A stretch of DNA of 64,000 bases, taken from NCBI RefSeq assembly GCF_949769195.1, contig NZ_OX458333.1, positions 3,105,001-3,169,000 on the forward strand, written 5' to 3'. Of this stretch, positions 33,706 through 40,817 are shown piece after piece. The position numbers were made by a program, and so were the translations under genes. The notes under the pieces are model-generated. The model saw only the letters and a program-made list of their open reading frames with translations, was not told the DNA's origin and searched no databases. Every line of letters begins with the position of its first letter. Positions within the stretch are counted from its first letter, which is position 1. This DNA is from Methylocaldum szegediense (GTDB lineage Bacteria; Pseudomonadota; Gammaproteobacteria; Methylococcales; Methylococcaceae).

Positions 33706-33893
33706 TTAAGCTCGCTCGCCCACGGCCCAGGCAGGGTCCGGTCCATTAGCCCATGTCAGCGAATAAACACCACGTTCGACATAGCGATGAAATGTCGAAT
33801 GAGGCCAATCCGCCACGCGTTGGACATAGCCATGTTTCACCGGGTTGATGTGGCAATAATCCACGTGCGCTACATAATGTCGCGTCTCGTGTG
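33706..33893 (-). pseudogene. RAYT (REP-associated tyrosine transposase) C-terminal remnant
   Basis: Minus-strand translation ending at TAA 33706-33708 gives about 60 residues: RHYVAHVDYCHINPVKHGYV, RVADWPHSTFHRYVERGVY and WAVGERA. The HINPVKHG-V--WPHSSFH block is diagnostic of Y1 transposases of the RAYT/TnpA-REP group. The catalytic HUH and Tyr regions are missing upstream, where the IS481 element now lies. The remnant is next to a dispersed hairpin repeat that such enzymes mobilise. Confidence 0.82.
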
Positions 33894-33920
33894 ATTATTT
33901 ACCGAGAAGGAGTTATGCTC

Positions 33921-34942
33921 TGTTCGAAGCCCGGAGCCTTCTCCAGGAGATATTCGGTTCGTCCAAGTGAGGTTTCTCTCCATGCAGATTCGTCTTCATA
34001 AGAACGCCCGTACCACCCCGGCCGTTCGGCAGGCCATTCAAGCGTCCACGTTGAGCGAGCGCGCCTTGGCCCAAAAGCATGGCATTAGCCGAACGACCGT
34101 CCGCAAGTGGAAACACCGCTCCTCGGTCGAAGATGCCTCACACCGGCCCCACACCCTCAGAACCACGCTCACGCCCGCCCAGGAAGCCATCGTGGTCTAC
34201 CTCCGCCAAGCTCTGCTCCTCCCCTTGGATGATCTCCTGGCCGTGACCCGGGAATTTCTCAATCCCGCCGTGTCCCGTTCCGGGCTAGACCGCTGCCTGC
34301 GCCGCCACGGGGTGGCGTCCCTCAAGACCCTGCTTCCGCCTACAGAGAAGGCGAAGGTCAAACCCTTCAAGGCCTATGAGCCCGGCTTCCTTCACCTGGA
34401 TGTTAAGTACTTGCCCGCCATCGACGGCGAACCCCGCCGATACCTGTTCGTCGCCATCGACCGCGCCACCCGCTGGGTCTATGTCGCCCTCAAGCCCAAC
34501 CGCTCCGCCTTAAGCGCAAAGGACTTCCTCAAAGCGGTGATTCAGGCCGCGCCTTTCCGCATCCAGAAATGCCTGACCGACAACGGCTCGGAGTTTACCG
34601 ACCGTTTCCTGACCCGAACTCGGCAGCCCTCGGGGACGCATGAGTTTGACCGCCTCTGTACTGAACAAGGCATCGAACATCGCCTGATTCCGCCGGGCCG
34701 GCCCCAAACGAATGGCCTGGTGGAACGCTTCAATGGCCGCATCGAGGAGGTGTTGCAAACCCATCACTTCGATTCAACCGCCGATCTGGACACCACCTTG
34801 CACCGCTATGTCGAGCTGTACAATCATCACATTCCCCAAAAGGCCTTAGGCCATCTCACCCCGATCCAGGCTCTCAAAAACTGGCAACTGTCCCATCCTC
34901 ATCTTTTTCGAAAGAAGGTTTACGATCTTGCGGGACTTGACA
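33921..34942 (+). mobile_element. IS481-family element (ends tentative)
   Basis: The right end, read in reverse from 34942, begins TGTCAAGTCCCGCAAG, and the left at 33921 begins TGTTCGAAGCCCGGAG, an imperfect match. No target duplication could be identified. The transposase frame runs out through the right end. Boundaries are a best guess. Confidence 0.4.
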
Positions 34943-35085
34943 GTTACGTCGATGCCTGCCTGCTCGCGGCGGCGATGCTGTCCGGCGCCCAACTATGGAC
35001 CGGGGACAAACGGCCGGCCGCTATCGCCGAAGATATCGGGTACGCCCATCAACCGAAAGCTGAACGAGCTGGCGGAAAACAGTAA
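33982..35085 (+). CDS. IS481-family transposase with PIN-like read-through tail
   Basis: A 367-residue DDE transposase. It has an N-terminal helix-turn-helix (ALAQKHGISRTTVRKWKHR), first Asp in FLHLDVKYLP, second in CLTDNGSEFTD and Glu in NGLVERFNGRIEEV. IS481 proteins normally stop soon after the KVYDLAGLD motif, at about residue 319. Here the frame continues 48 residues: VDACLLAAAMLSGAQLWTGD, then KRPAAIAEDIG. That tail looks like the C-terminus of a VapC-type PIN toxin (D-CLLAAA ... LWT-DKR). The element has apparently inserted in frame near the end of such a gene. The ATG at 33982 is used; a GTG lies five codons up. Confidence 0.88.
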   Translation: MQIRLHKNARTTPAVRQAIQASTLSERALAQKHGISRTTVRKWKHRSSVEDASHRPHTLRTTLTPAQEAIVVYLRQALLLPLDDLLAVTREFLNPAVSRSGLDRCLRRHGVASLKTLLPPTEKAKVKPFKAYEPGFLHLDVKYLPAIDGEPRRYLFVAIDRATRWVYVALKPNRSALSAKDFLKAVIQAAPFRIQKCLTDNGSEFTDRFLTRTRQPSGTHEFDRLCTEQGIEHRLIPPGRPQTNGLVERFNGRIEEVLQTHHFDSTADLDTTLHRYVELYNHHIPQKALGHLTPIQALKNWQLSHPHLFRKKVYDLAGLDSYVDACLLAAAMLSGAQLWTGDKRPAAIAEDIGYAHQPKAERAGGKQ

Positions 35086-35164
35086 CGATCCACCCGCAAA
35101 GCCGGTGGCTTTCAACGCCCGCCCCTTCAAAGGGTTCTGTCCGCCTTCGGGTAAATGCCATCTC

Positions 35165-35268
35165 GTCACCCCGGCAGGGACTGCCGGGGTTCAGTGACTA
35201 CGGATGGTTTCGACCATTCACAATCCCTGTGAACTGGATTCCGGCAATCCTTGCCGGAATGACGGGCA
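35165..35268. repeat. Two REP-like palindromes
   Basis: GTCACCCCGGCAGGGACTGC-CGGGGT at 35165-35190 and GGATTCCGGCAATCC-TTGCCGGAATGAC at 35237-35264 are imperfect hairpins of the CCGGCA---TGCCGG type found as intergenic repeats. The rest of the gap between 35086 and 35377 holds no gene. Confidence 0.65.
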
Positions 35269-35316
35269 AGCGAAACCGGAGTGCCAAGAGCATTCGACGG
35301 GACTCCCCCCGATCTT

Positions 35317-35325
35317 TGTTATAAT
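35317..35325 (+). promoter_or_regulatory. Extended -10 promoter
   Basis: TGTTATAAT is a perfect extended -10 (TGnTATAAT) about 53 bp before the ATG at 35378. No good -35 hexamer lies 17 bp upstream, which extended -10 promoters can tolerate. It would drive the C1 cofactor genes. Confidence 0.5.
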
Positions 35326-35377
35326 CCCGCAGTCCAATCTCCTAACGCTTCCATTCCACCATCTTCCCCACCGATCA

Positions 35378-36928
35378 ATGCCCGAGCACATCCTGTTTCT
35401 CACCGGCAAGTTGGCGGAAAAGCAGCTGCGCCGTACTCTGGAGGAGATGGAGCCGGAGTTCGGGTACACCGTGCATCAGTTGGGGCTGACAGTGGCGGCG
35501 TTGATGACGGCGGACATGATTCGGCGGCGGCTCAAGGATACCTTCGGGGCCGACCGGGTGCTGGTGCCGGGGCGCTGCCGGGGGGATCTGGAAGCCTTGT
35601 CCAAGGACATGGGCATCACCATCGAACGAGGACCGGAGGAGCTACACGATCTTCCGGAGTTTTTCGGCAAGAAGAAGAAAAAGCCGGACATTACGCGCTA
35701 CGAACTCCGCATCTTCGCGGAAATCGTCGATGCGCCCCGGATGGACATCGACGGCATTCTCCGCCAGGCGCAGGATTACCGGAAAGACGGCGCCGATGTG
35801 ATCGATATCGGCTGTTTGCCGGAGACGCCGTTTCCGCATCTGGAGGAAGCGGTCCGCGCGCTCAAGTCCGAGGGCTTCGAGGTCAGCGTCGATTCGCTGG
35901 AAAACGACGATCTGCTGAGAGGCGGCAAGGCTGGCGCCGACTACCTGCTCAGCCTTCATGAAGACTCCTTGTGGATTGCCGATCAGGTAGCCTCGACCCC
36001 GATTTTGATTCCCGCCAAGCACGGTGATCTGGATTCGCTGGATCGGGCGATCGAAGCCATGCGCGCCAAGGGCCGGGATTTCATCATCGATCCGATCCTG
36101 GACCCTATCCATTTCGGATTCACCGAGTCGCTGGTGCGCTACCACGAAGTTCGGAAACGCCACCCGGATGTCGAGATCATGATGGGCGTCGGCAATCTGA
36201 CCGAACTCACCCATGCCGACACCGCCGGCATCAATGCGACCCTATTGGGCATCTGCTCGGAGCTGCACATCAAGCAGATTCTCACCACCCAGGTCAGCAA
36301 GCACGCGCGCAAGGCGGTGCGCGAAGCCGATCTGGCGCGCCGCATCCTGTTCGCGGCTCGTGAACTGAACACCCTGCCGAAACATATCGATGACGGCCTG
36401 ATGGCCCTGCACGAACGCGCGCCGTTTCCGCTCAGCCGCGAGGAAATCGACGAAATCTACCGGCAAATCAAGGACCCGAGCTACCGCATCCTGATCAGCC
36501 CGGAAGGGCTGCACATTTTCAACCGGGACGGCTTTCACACGGCGACCGATCCCTTCGAGCTTTATCCGAGGCTGGGCGTGGAAACGGACGGCGGGCATGC
36601 TTTTTACCTGGGGGTTGAGCTGGCGCGGGCACAAATTGCCTGGCAGCTCGGTAAGCGTTATTCGCAGGATGAGCCTCTGCGGTGGGGCTGTCATGTGGAC
36701 GAGCCCGAGCCGAACATCGATCCGCACGCTTACAAGCCGGCGGGGTCGACTTTGCAGAAGGCGTCGGGTGTTCAGGACGATTCAGGCTCCATAGGGTTAG
36801 AGAGCCATGGCTCAAAAACCGATGACCCTCACCCTAACCCTCTCCAATCGCAAACGGTCGTCCCGGGAGCACCAGGACGACCCTTCCCAGAAGGAAAGGG
36901 AACTGCCGATACGAAAGACGAAGAATGA
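35378..36928 (+). CDS. Dihydropteroate-synthase-like protein of the C1 cofactor set (DUF6513)
   Basis: A 516-residue protein. After an N-terminal region (MPEHILFLTGKLAEKQLRRTL, about 1-115) comes a dihydropteroate-synthase-like TIM barrel, about 135-400. It contains RYELRIFAEIVDAPRMDIDGIL, GADVIDIGCLPETPFPHL and FIIDPILDPIHFGF. Close relatives are found in methylotrophs and methanogens with tetrahydromethanopterin/methanofuran genes; the exact reaction is not established. The last 40 or so residues (HPNPL, then GRPFPEGKG) are encoded by an intergenic-type repeat and are probably dispensable. Its stop overlaps the DUF447 start by 4 bp. Confidence 0.87.
   Translation: MPEHILFLTGKLAEKQLRRTLEEMEPEFGYTVHQLGLTVAALMTADMIRRRLKDTFGADRVLVPGRCRGDLEALSKDMGITIERGPEELHDLPEFFGKKKKKPDITRYELRIFAEIVDAPRMDIDGILRQAQDYRKDGADVIDIGCLPETPFPHLEEAVRALKSEGFEVSVDSLENDDLLRGGKAGADYLLSLHEDSLWIADQVASTPILIPAKHGDLDSLDRAIEAMRAKGRDFIIDPILDPIHFGFTESLVRYHEVRKRHPDVEIMMGVGNLTELTHADTAGINATLLGICSELHIKQILTTQVSKHARKAVREADLARRILFAARELNTLPKHIDDGLMALHERAPFPLSREEIDEIYRQIKDPSYRILISPEGLHIFNRDGFHTATDPFELYPRLGVETDGGHAFYLGVELARAQIAWQLGKRYSQDEPLRWGCHVDEPEPNIDPHAYKPAGSTLQKASGVQDDSGSIGLESHGSKTDDPHPNPLQSQTVVPGAPGRPFPEGKGTADTKDEE
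36829..36905. repeat. CCCTAACCCTCTCC-type repeat inside a coding 3' end
   Basis: CCTCACCCTAACCCTCTCC followed by GGGAGCACCAGGACGACCC and CCCAGAAGGAAAGGGAA resembles the CCCTCACCC...GGGAGAGGG class of intergenic repeats. Here it is read as the tail of the DUF6513 protein. Confidence 0.55.
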
Positions 36929-37503
36929 TTCGCGAAACCATCATCACAAGCTGTTCGCCCACAGGGACGCCGCATATCGCACCCATGGGCGTGCATGTCC
37001 TGGACGGCGAATTGCTCATCATGCCGTTCCGGCCGTCCACGACGCTGGATAACGTTCTGGCTACCCGCGTCGCCATCGTCAATTACACCAACGATGTGCG
37101 CGTGTTCGCCGGCTGCTTGACCGGCCGGCGCGATTGGCCTCTCTGTCCGGCGGACCACGTTCCCGGACAGCGGCTCGCGCAGACCCTCGCCCATGCCGAA
37201 CTGGAACTCCTGCGCTGGGAGGAGGACGAACTGAGGCCCAGGCTGTACTGCCGGGTCGTTCACGAAGTGAATCACGCCCCGTTCCGCGGCTTCAACCGGG
37301 CGCAATATTCGGTATTGGAAGCAGCAATCCTGGTCAGCCGTTTGCACATGCTGCCCTGGGACAAGATCGAATCCGAACTCGCCTATCTTCGCATCGGCCT
37401 GGAAAAAACGGCGGGACCGGCCGAGCTCGAAGCCTGGGGTTGGCTGATGGAGGCGGTCGAAGCGTTCAAACGGACCAGACCGAACAAGGCGGTGTCCATA
37501 TGA
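36925..37503 (+). CDS. DUF447 protein, flavin-reductase-like fold
   Basis: A 192-residue DUF447 protein. It starts MIRETIITSCSPTGTPHIAPMGVH, followed by NYTNDVRVFAGCLTGRRDWP and FRGFNRAQYSVLEAAILVSRLHML. DUF447 proteins occur in methanogens and H4MPT-using methylotrophs and have an FMN-binding split-barrel-like fold; their role is thought to lie in the C1 cofactor pathway. It is coupled by 4-bp overlaps both to the upstream DUF6513 gene and to mfnB downstream. Confidence 0.87.
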   Translation: MIRETIITSCSPTGTPHIAPMGVHVLDGELLIMPFRPSTTLDNVLATRVAIVNYTNDVRVFAGCLTGRRDWPLCPADHVPGQRLAQTLAHAELELLRWEEDELRPRLYCRVVHEVNHAPFRGFNRAQYSVLEAAILVSRLHMLPWDKIESELAYLRIGLEKTAGPAELEAWGWLMEAVEAFKRTRPNKAVSI

Positions 37504-38198
37504 CCGGCATGCTCGCGAGCGTCGTTAGTCTTGCCGAAGCCTTGCAGGTTCGGGAAATCGGCGTCGACATCATCGATTTGAAAAATCCAGCCCAAGGCGC
37601 CTTGGGTGCTTTACCCGTTGCCGAAGTGGGCCGAATCGTCGGTTGTTTAAATAGCGGACCGCCGGTCAGCGCCACTATCGGCGATGTGCCGATGGACCCT
37701 GATGTCGTAAAGCCCGCCGTGGAAGCGATGGCGTCGACCGGTGTTGACTATGTGAAAATCGGCTTCTTCCCCGGCGGAGACTGGGGCGGCGTTATCCGCG
37801 GCTTATCTCCCCTAGCCGGCCGTGGAGTCCGTTTGGTCGCCGTCCTGTTCGGAGACGAATCTCCGGAACTCGATTGGATCAAAGAGCTGGCGACGGCGGG
37901 ATTTGTCGGAGCCATGCTGGACACCCGCGACAAAAGTAAGGGATCGCTGCGGCAAGCCTGCTCGGACGATTTTCTCCGTGCCTTCGTTTCGGAAACCCGT
38001 GGCCGGGGACTCTTATGCGGATTGGCAGGATCGCTGCGAGTACCCGATATCGCGCCGCTCTTGGCTCTGAAGCCCGATTACCTGGGCTTCCGTGGCGCTC
38101 TGTGCGGTGGGGAGCGTACCGATGCCCTGGATTCTGAATCCGTGCGCGCCATCTCGAACCTGGTTCGCGGCGAGGCTTCGTCCAGAACCGCTGCATAG
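37500..38198 (+). CDS. mfnB: (5-Formylfuran-3-yl)methyl phosphate synthase MfnB
   Basis: A 232-residue TIM-barrel enzyme (formerly DUF556). It makes the furan ring precursor of methanofuran from two molecules of glyceraldehyde 3-phosphate. Catalytic residues match the Methanocaldococcus enzyme: Lys28 (DIIDLKNPAQGALGA, Schiff base), Lys86 (VDYVKIGFF), Asp141 and Lys145 (LDTRDKSKG). Methanofuran is the formyl carrier in the methylotroph formaldehyde oxidation route. The start overlaps the DUF447 stop (ATGA). pyrD follows 12 bp after the stop, perhaps on the same transcript. Confidence 0.92.
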   Translation: MTGMLASVVSLAEALQVREIGVDIIDLKNPAQGALGALPVAEVGRIVGCLNSGPPVSATIGDVPMDPDVVKPAVEAMASTGVDYVKIGFFPGGDWGGVIRGLSPLAGRGVRLVAVLFGDESPELDWIKELATAGFVGAMLDTRDKSKGSLRQACSDDFLRAFVSETRGRGLLCGLAGSLRVPDIAPLLALKPDYLGFRGALCGGERTDALDSESVRAISNLVRGEASSRTAA

Positions 38199-38210
38199 CT
38201 TTCGAATTCG

Positions 38211-39221
38211 ATGCTTTACGATTTGCTCCGTCCCCTGCTGTTTCGGCTCGACCCCGAAACTGCCCATGGTCTCAGCTTGTCTGCGCTCCAGGCGTTGGGC
38301 CGGCTGGGACCGCTGAATCCATTTGGCCGGCCGGTCGCCCTCGGTCCGAAAACGGTGATGGGGCTCGATTTTCCGAATTCGGTGGGTCTCGCGGCCGGGT
38401 TGGACAAGAACGGCGATTATATCGACGGCCTTGCCGCGCTGGGCTTCGGCTTCATCGAGATCGGCACGGTGACGCCCCGTCCTCAACCGGGGAATCCCAA
38501 GCCGCGCCTGTTCCGCCTACCCGAGGCCGAGGCGCTCATCAACCGCATGGGATTTAATAACAAAGGTGTGGATTACTTGGTCGAGCGGGTCAAGAAGGCA
38601 CGCTACCGGGGCATTCTGGGCATCAATATCGGCAAAAACCGTGACACGCCTCTGGATCGGGCGCTGGACGATTATCTAATCGGCCTGCGCGAGGTTTATC
38701 CCTATGCGAGTTACGTCACGGTCAACATTTCCTCGCCCAACACGCCGGGCCTCCGCGACCTCCAGGCCGGTGAGAACCTGGAGCATCTGCTGTCCGGTCT
38801 GCGGGACGAGCGGGAAAATCTAGCTCAGATCCACGGCCGGCGCGTGCCCTTGGTTATCAAGATCGCGCCCGATCTCGATCCGAGGCAGATCGAGCAGGTG
38901 GCGGGCGCTTTGGTCGAATACGGCATCGATGGCGTGATCGCCACCAATACCACGGCTTCACGCGAAGGTGTGGAAGGGCTTCCCTATGGCCAAGAAACCG
39001 GCGGACTCAGTGGCCGTCCTCTTTTTGGTAAATCGACCACAGTTGTATCCCGCCTTGCCCAGGCTTTGCGGGGTGCCGTGCCCGTTATTGGATGCGGCGG
39101 CATTATGAGCGCCGAGGACGCGCGCCGGAAATTCGAAGCCGGCGCGGACTTAATCCAAATCTACACCGGCTTCATTTACCGGGGGCCGGCCTTGATCCGG
39201 GAGATCGCCGGAATCTCGTAA
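38211..39221 (+). CDS. pyrD: Dihydroorotate dehydrogenase (quinone), class 2
   Basis: A 336-residue class 2 enzyme of pyrimidine synthesis, oxidising dihydroorotate to orotate with quinone at the membrane. The N-terminal membrane-associated helices ([26 protein letters not shown]) mark class 2. FMN and substrate motifs are [27 protein letters not shown], the catalytic-Ser region [14 protein letters not shown], and [13 protein letters not shown] with [11 protein letters not shown]. Length and ends are normal. It is 12 bp downstream of mfnB. Confidence 0.97.
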   Translation: MLYDLLRPLLFRLDPETAHGLSLSALQALGRLGPLNPFGRPVALGPKTVMGLDFPNSVGLAAGLDKNGDYIDGLAALGFGFIEIGTVTPRPQPGNPKPRLFRLPEAEALINRMGFNNKGVDYLVERVKKARYRGILGINIGKNRDTPLDRALDDYLIGLREVYPYASYVTVNISSPNTPGLRDLQAGENLEHLLSGLRDERENLAQIHGRRVPLVIKIAPDLDPRQIEQVAGALVEYGIDGVIATNTTASREGVEGLPYGQETGGLSGRPLFGKSTTVVSRLAQALRGAVPVIGCGGIMSAEDARRKFEAGADLIQIYTGFIYRGPALIREIAGIS

Positions 39222-39315
39222 CACTGTTGCCGACGTAGCCATCCGACGGCTCGAAAATTTCTGACTAAACTTGTGATTCAGTTCGCATAACGATAACTGA
39301 ATCCGAGATTGAGTC

Positions 39316-40506
39316 ATGCTGAAATCTTTAGTGGAGAAACTGAGTTTGTCCCGCCAGATGTATCTGGCCATGGGGGTGGGCATCCTCGGTGTCGCTTCGG
39401 TGACGTTCATGAGCATCAAGTCGGCGGGCGAGAATGATCACATGAGCGGCGTGATCGTGACCGCGGCTGTGGCATCGCTCGTGATGTTGGTGCTGGCGAC
39501 CTACCTGGGCCGGCATTCCGCGAAACGCGCGGAAAAGCTGGTGGATGCGCTAAGCGCGATGGCAGCCGGCGACTTCACAAGAAATATCTCGTTGGACGGC
39601 AAGGACGAGTTCGCTTGGATGGCCTGGAAGTGCAATACAGTGGTCAAGAATCTGACGAGCATGGTGCGAGATATCGTCAAGGATGCCGAGCAGGTGGCCG
39701 CGGCGGCGGAAGAATTGTCGACCATCACCGAACAAAGCCGGCAGCGCGTCTTCAATCAGAATCAGCAGACTGAGCAAGTCGCGTCGGCCATGACAGAAAT
39801 GTCGGCGACTGTTCATGAGGTCGCCCGAAATGCTTCCCGCGCCGCAGAGGCCGCCCAGGACGCTGACGAACAGGCCAAGAACGGCACCGCGGTCGTTAGA
39901 CAAACCATCGAAAGCATCAACGGCCTTGCGGCGGAGGTGGAAAAAACCTCCGAAGCCATCAACAGGCTGAAGGAAGACAGCGTGGCCATTGGCGCCGTTT
40001 TGGACGTCATCCGGGGCATTGCCGAGCAAACCAATCTGCTCGCGCTCAACGCCGCCATCGAAGCAGCCCGCGCCGGCGAACAAGGGCGGGGATTCGCGGT
40101 GGTCGCGGACGAGGTGCGAACCCTGGCAAGCCGAACGCAGCAATCGACCCAGGAAATTCAGGGCATGATCGAACGCCTGCAGAACGGGGCAAACCAGGCT
40201 GTTTCCGCGATGCAGCAAGGCAAGGGCGCAGCCAAGACCAGTGTCGATCAAGCGATCAACGCGGGCCAATCGCTGGAAATCATCAATCGTTTCATCGACA
40301 CCATCAAGGACATGAACACCCAAATCGCCGCGGCAGCCGAGGAACAAAGCGTTACCGCCGAAGAGATCAACCGTAACGTGGTCAACATCAGCGGGATTTC
40401 CCATGAAACGGCCCAGGGCTCCGAGCAAACCGCGGCCGCGAGCGAGGAGCTGGCCCGGCTGGCCTCGCACCTTCAGGAGCAGGTCGGCCGTTTCAAGATT
40501 CGGTAG
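39316..40506 (+). CDS. Methyl-accepting chemotaxis protein without a sensor domain
   Basis: A 396-residue transducer. Two membrane helices (about 16-34 and 43-62) are joined by a periplasmic loop of only about ten residues, so there is no external ligand-binding domain. A HAMP region follows (about 62-115). The signalling domain has the conserved hairpin tip IAEQTNLLALNAAIEAARAGEQGRGFAVVADEVR at about 235-270. It may sense membrane or cytoplasmic signals. No che genes are nearby. The upstream gap is 94 bp. Confidence 0.93.
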   Translation: MLKSLVEKLSLSRQMYLAMGVGILGVASVTFMSIKSAGENDHMSGVIVTAAVASLVMLVLATYLGRHSAKRAEKLVDALSAMAAGDFTRNISLDGKDEFAWMAWKCNTVVKNLTSMVRDIVKDAEQVAAAAEELSTITEQSRQRVFNQNQQTEQVASAMTEMSATVHEVARNASRAAEAAQDADEQAKNGTAVVRQTIESINGLAAEVEKTSEAINRLKEDSVAIGAVLDVIRGIAEQTNLLALNAAIEAARAGEQGRGFAVVADEVRTLASRTQQSTQEIQGMIERLQNGANQAVSAMQQGKGAAKTSVDQAINAGQSLEIINRFIDTIKDMNTQIAAAAEEQSVTAEEINRNVVNISGISHETAQGSEQTAAASEELARLASHLQEQVGRFKIR

Positions 40507-40817
40507 CTATCCATCGCCCTGCGATTGAGCTCGGGCTAGTTGCCCGGAACCCGCTCGATCCTTCTCATTCGATCGACAAACGCCCACCCTCATTTTCCCC
40601 GATGAGGTTGGGCTCGGCCTAACGCCTTTGCCTTCCAAGAAAATCTGACCCCGACTCGACTCTGAGCCACGCGCGATGGCGATCCGAACCGGCGTCAAAA
40701 TCGCAAAACCGGGGTCGAGACCTGCGCTTCAATGCGCTAATCCGTATATCTCCTTGAATCAATGACGGCGCTTTTTTGCGATAATGGTCGCTCGTACCCC
40801 CACGTCCAGCACTGCCG
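40507..40817 (+). other. Intergenic region before the Hsp70 operon
   Basis: No gene is seen in these 311 bp. CCTTGAA at 40753-40759 and GCGATAATGG at 40778-40787 might form part of a promoter, but the spacing fits neither a standard sigma-70 site nor a clear heat-shock site. The region should hold the promoter of the five-gene operon that follows. Confidence 0.4.

Noticed and set aside
35086-35377. CRISPR array in the palindrome-rich gap
   Set aside because: Only two non-identical palindromes without regular spacing or uniform spacers, and no cas genes.
40751-40787. Possible heat-shock (sigma-32) promoter before the Hsp70 operon
   Set aside because: CTTGAA is present, but no CCCCAT-like -10 at the right distance; too weak to annotate.
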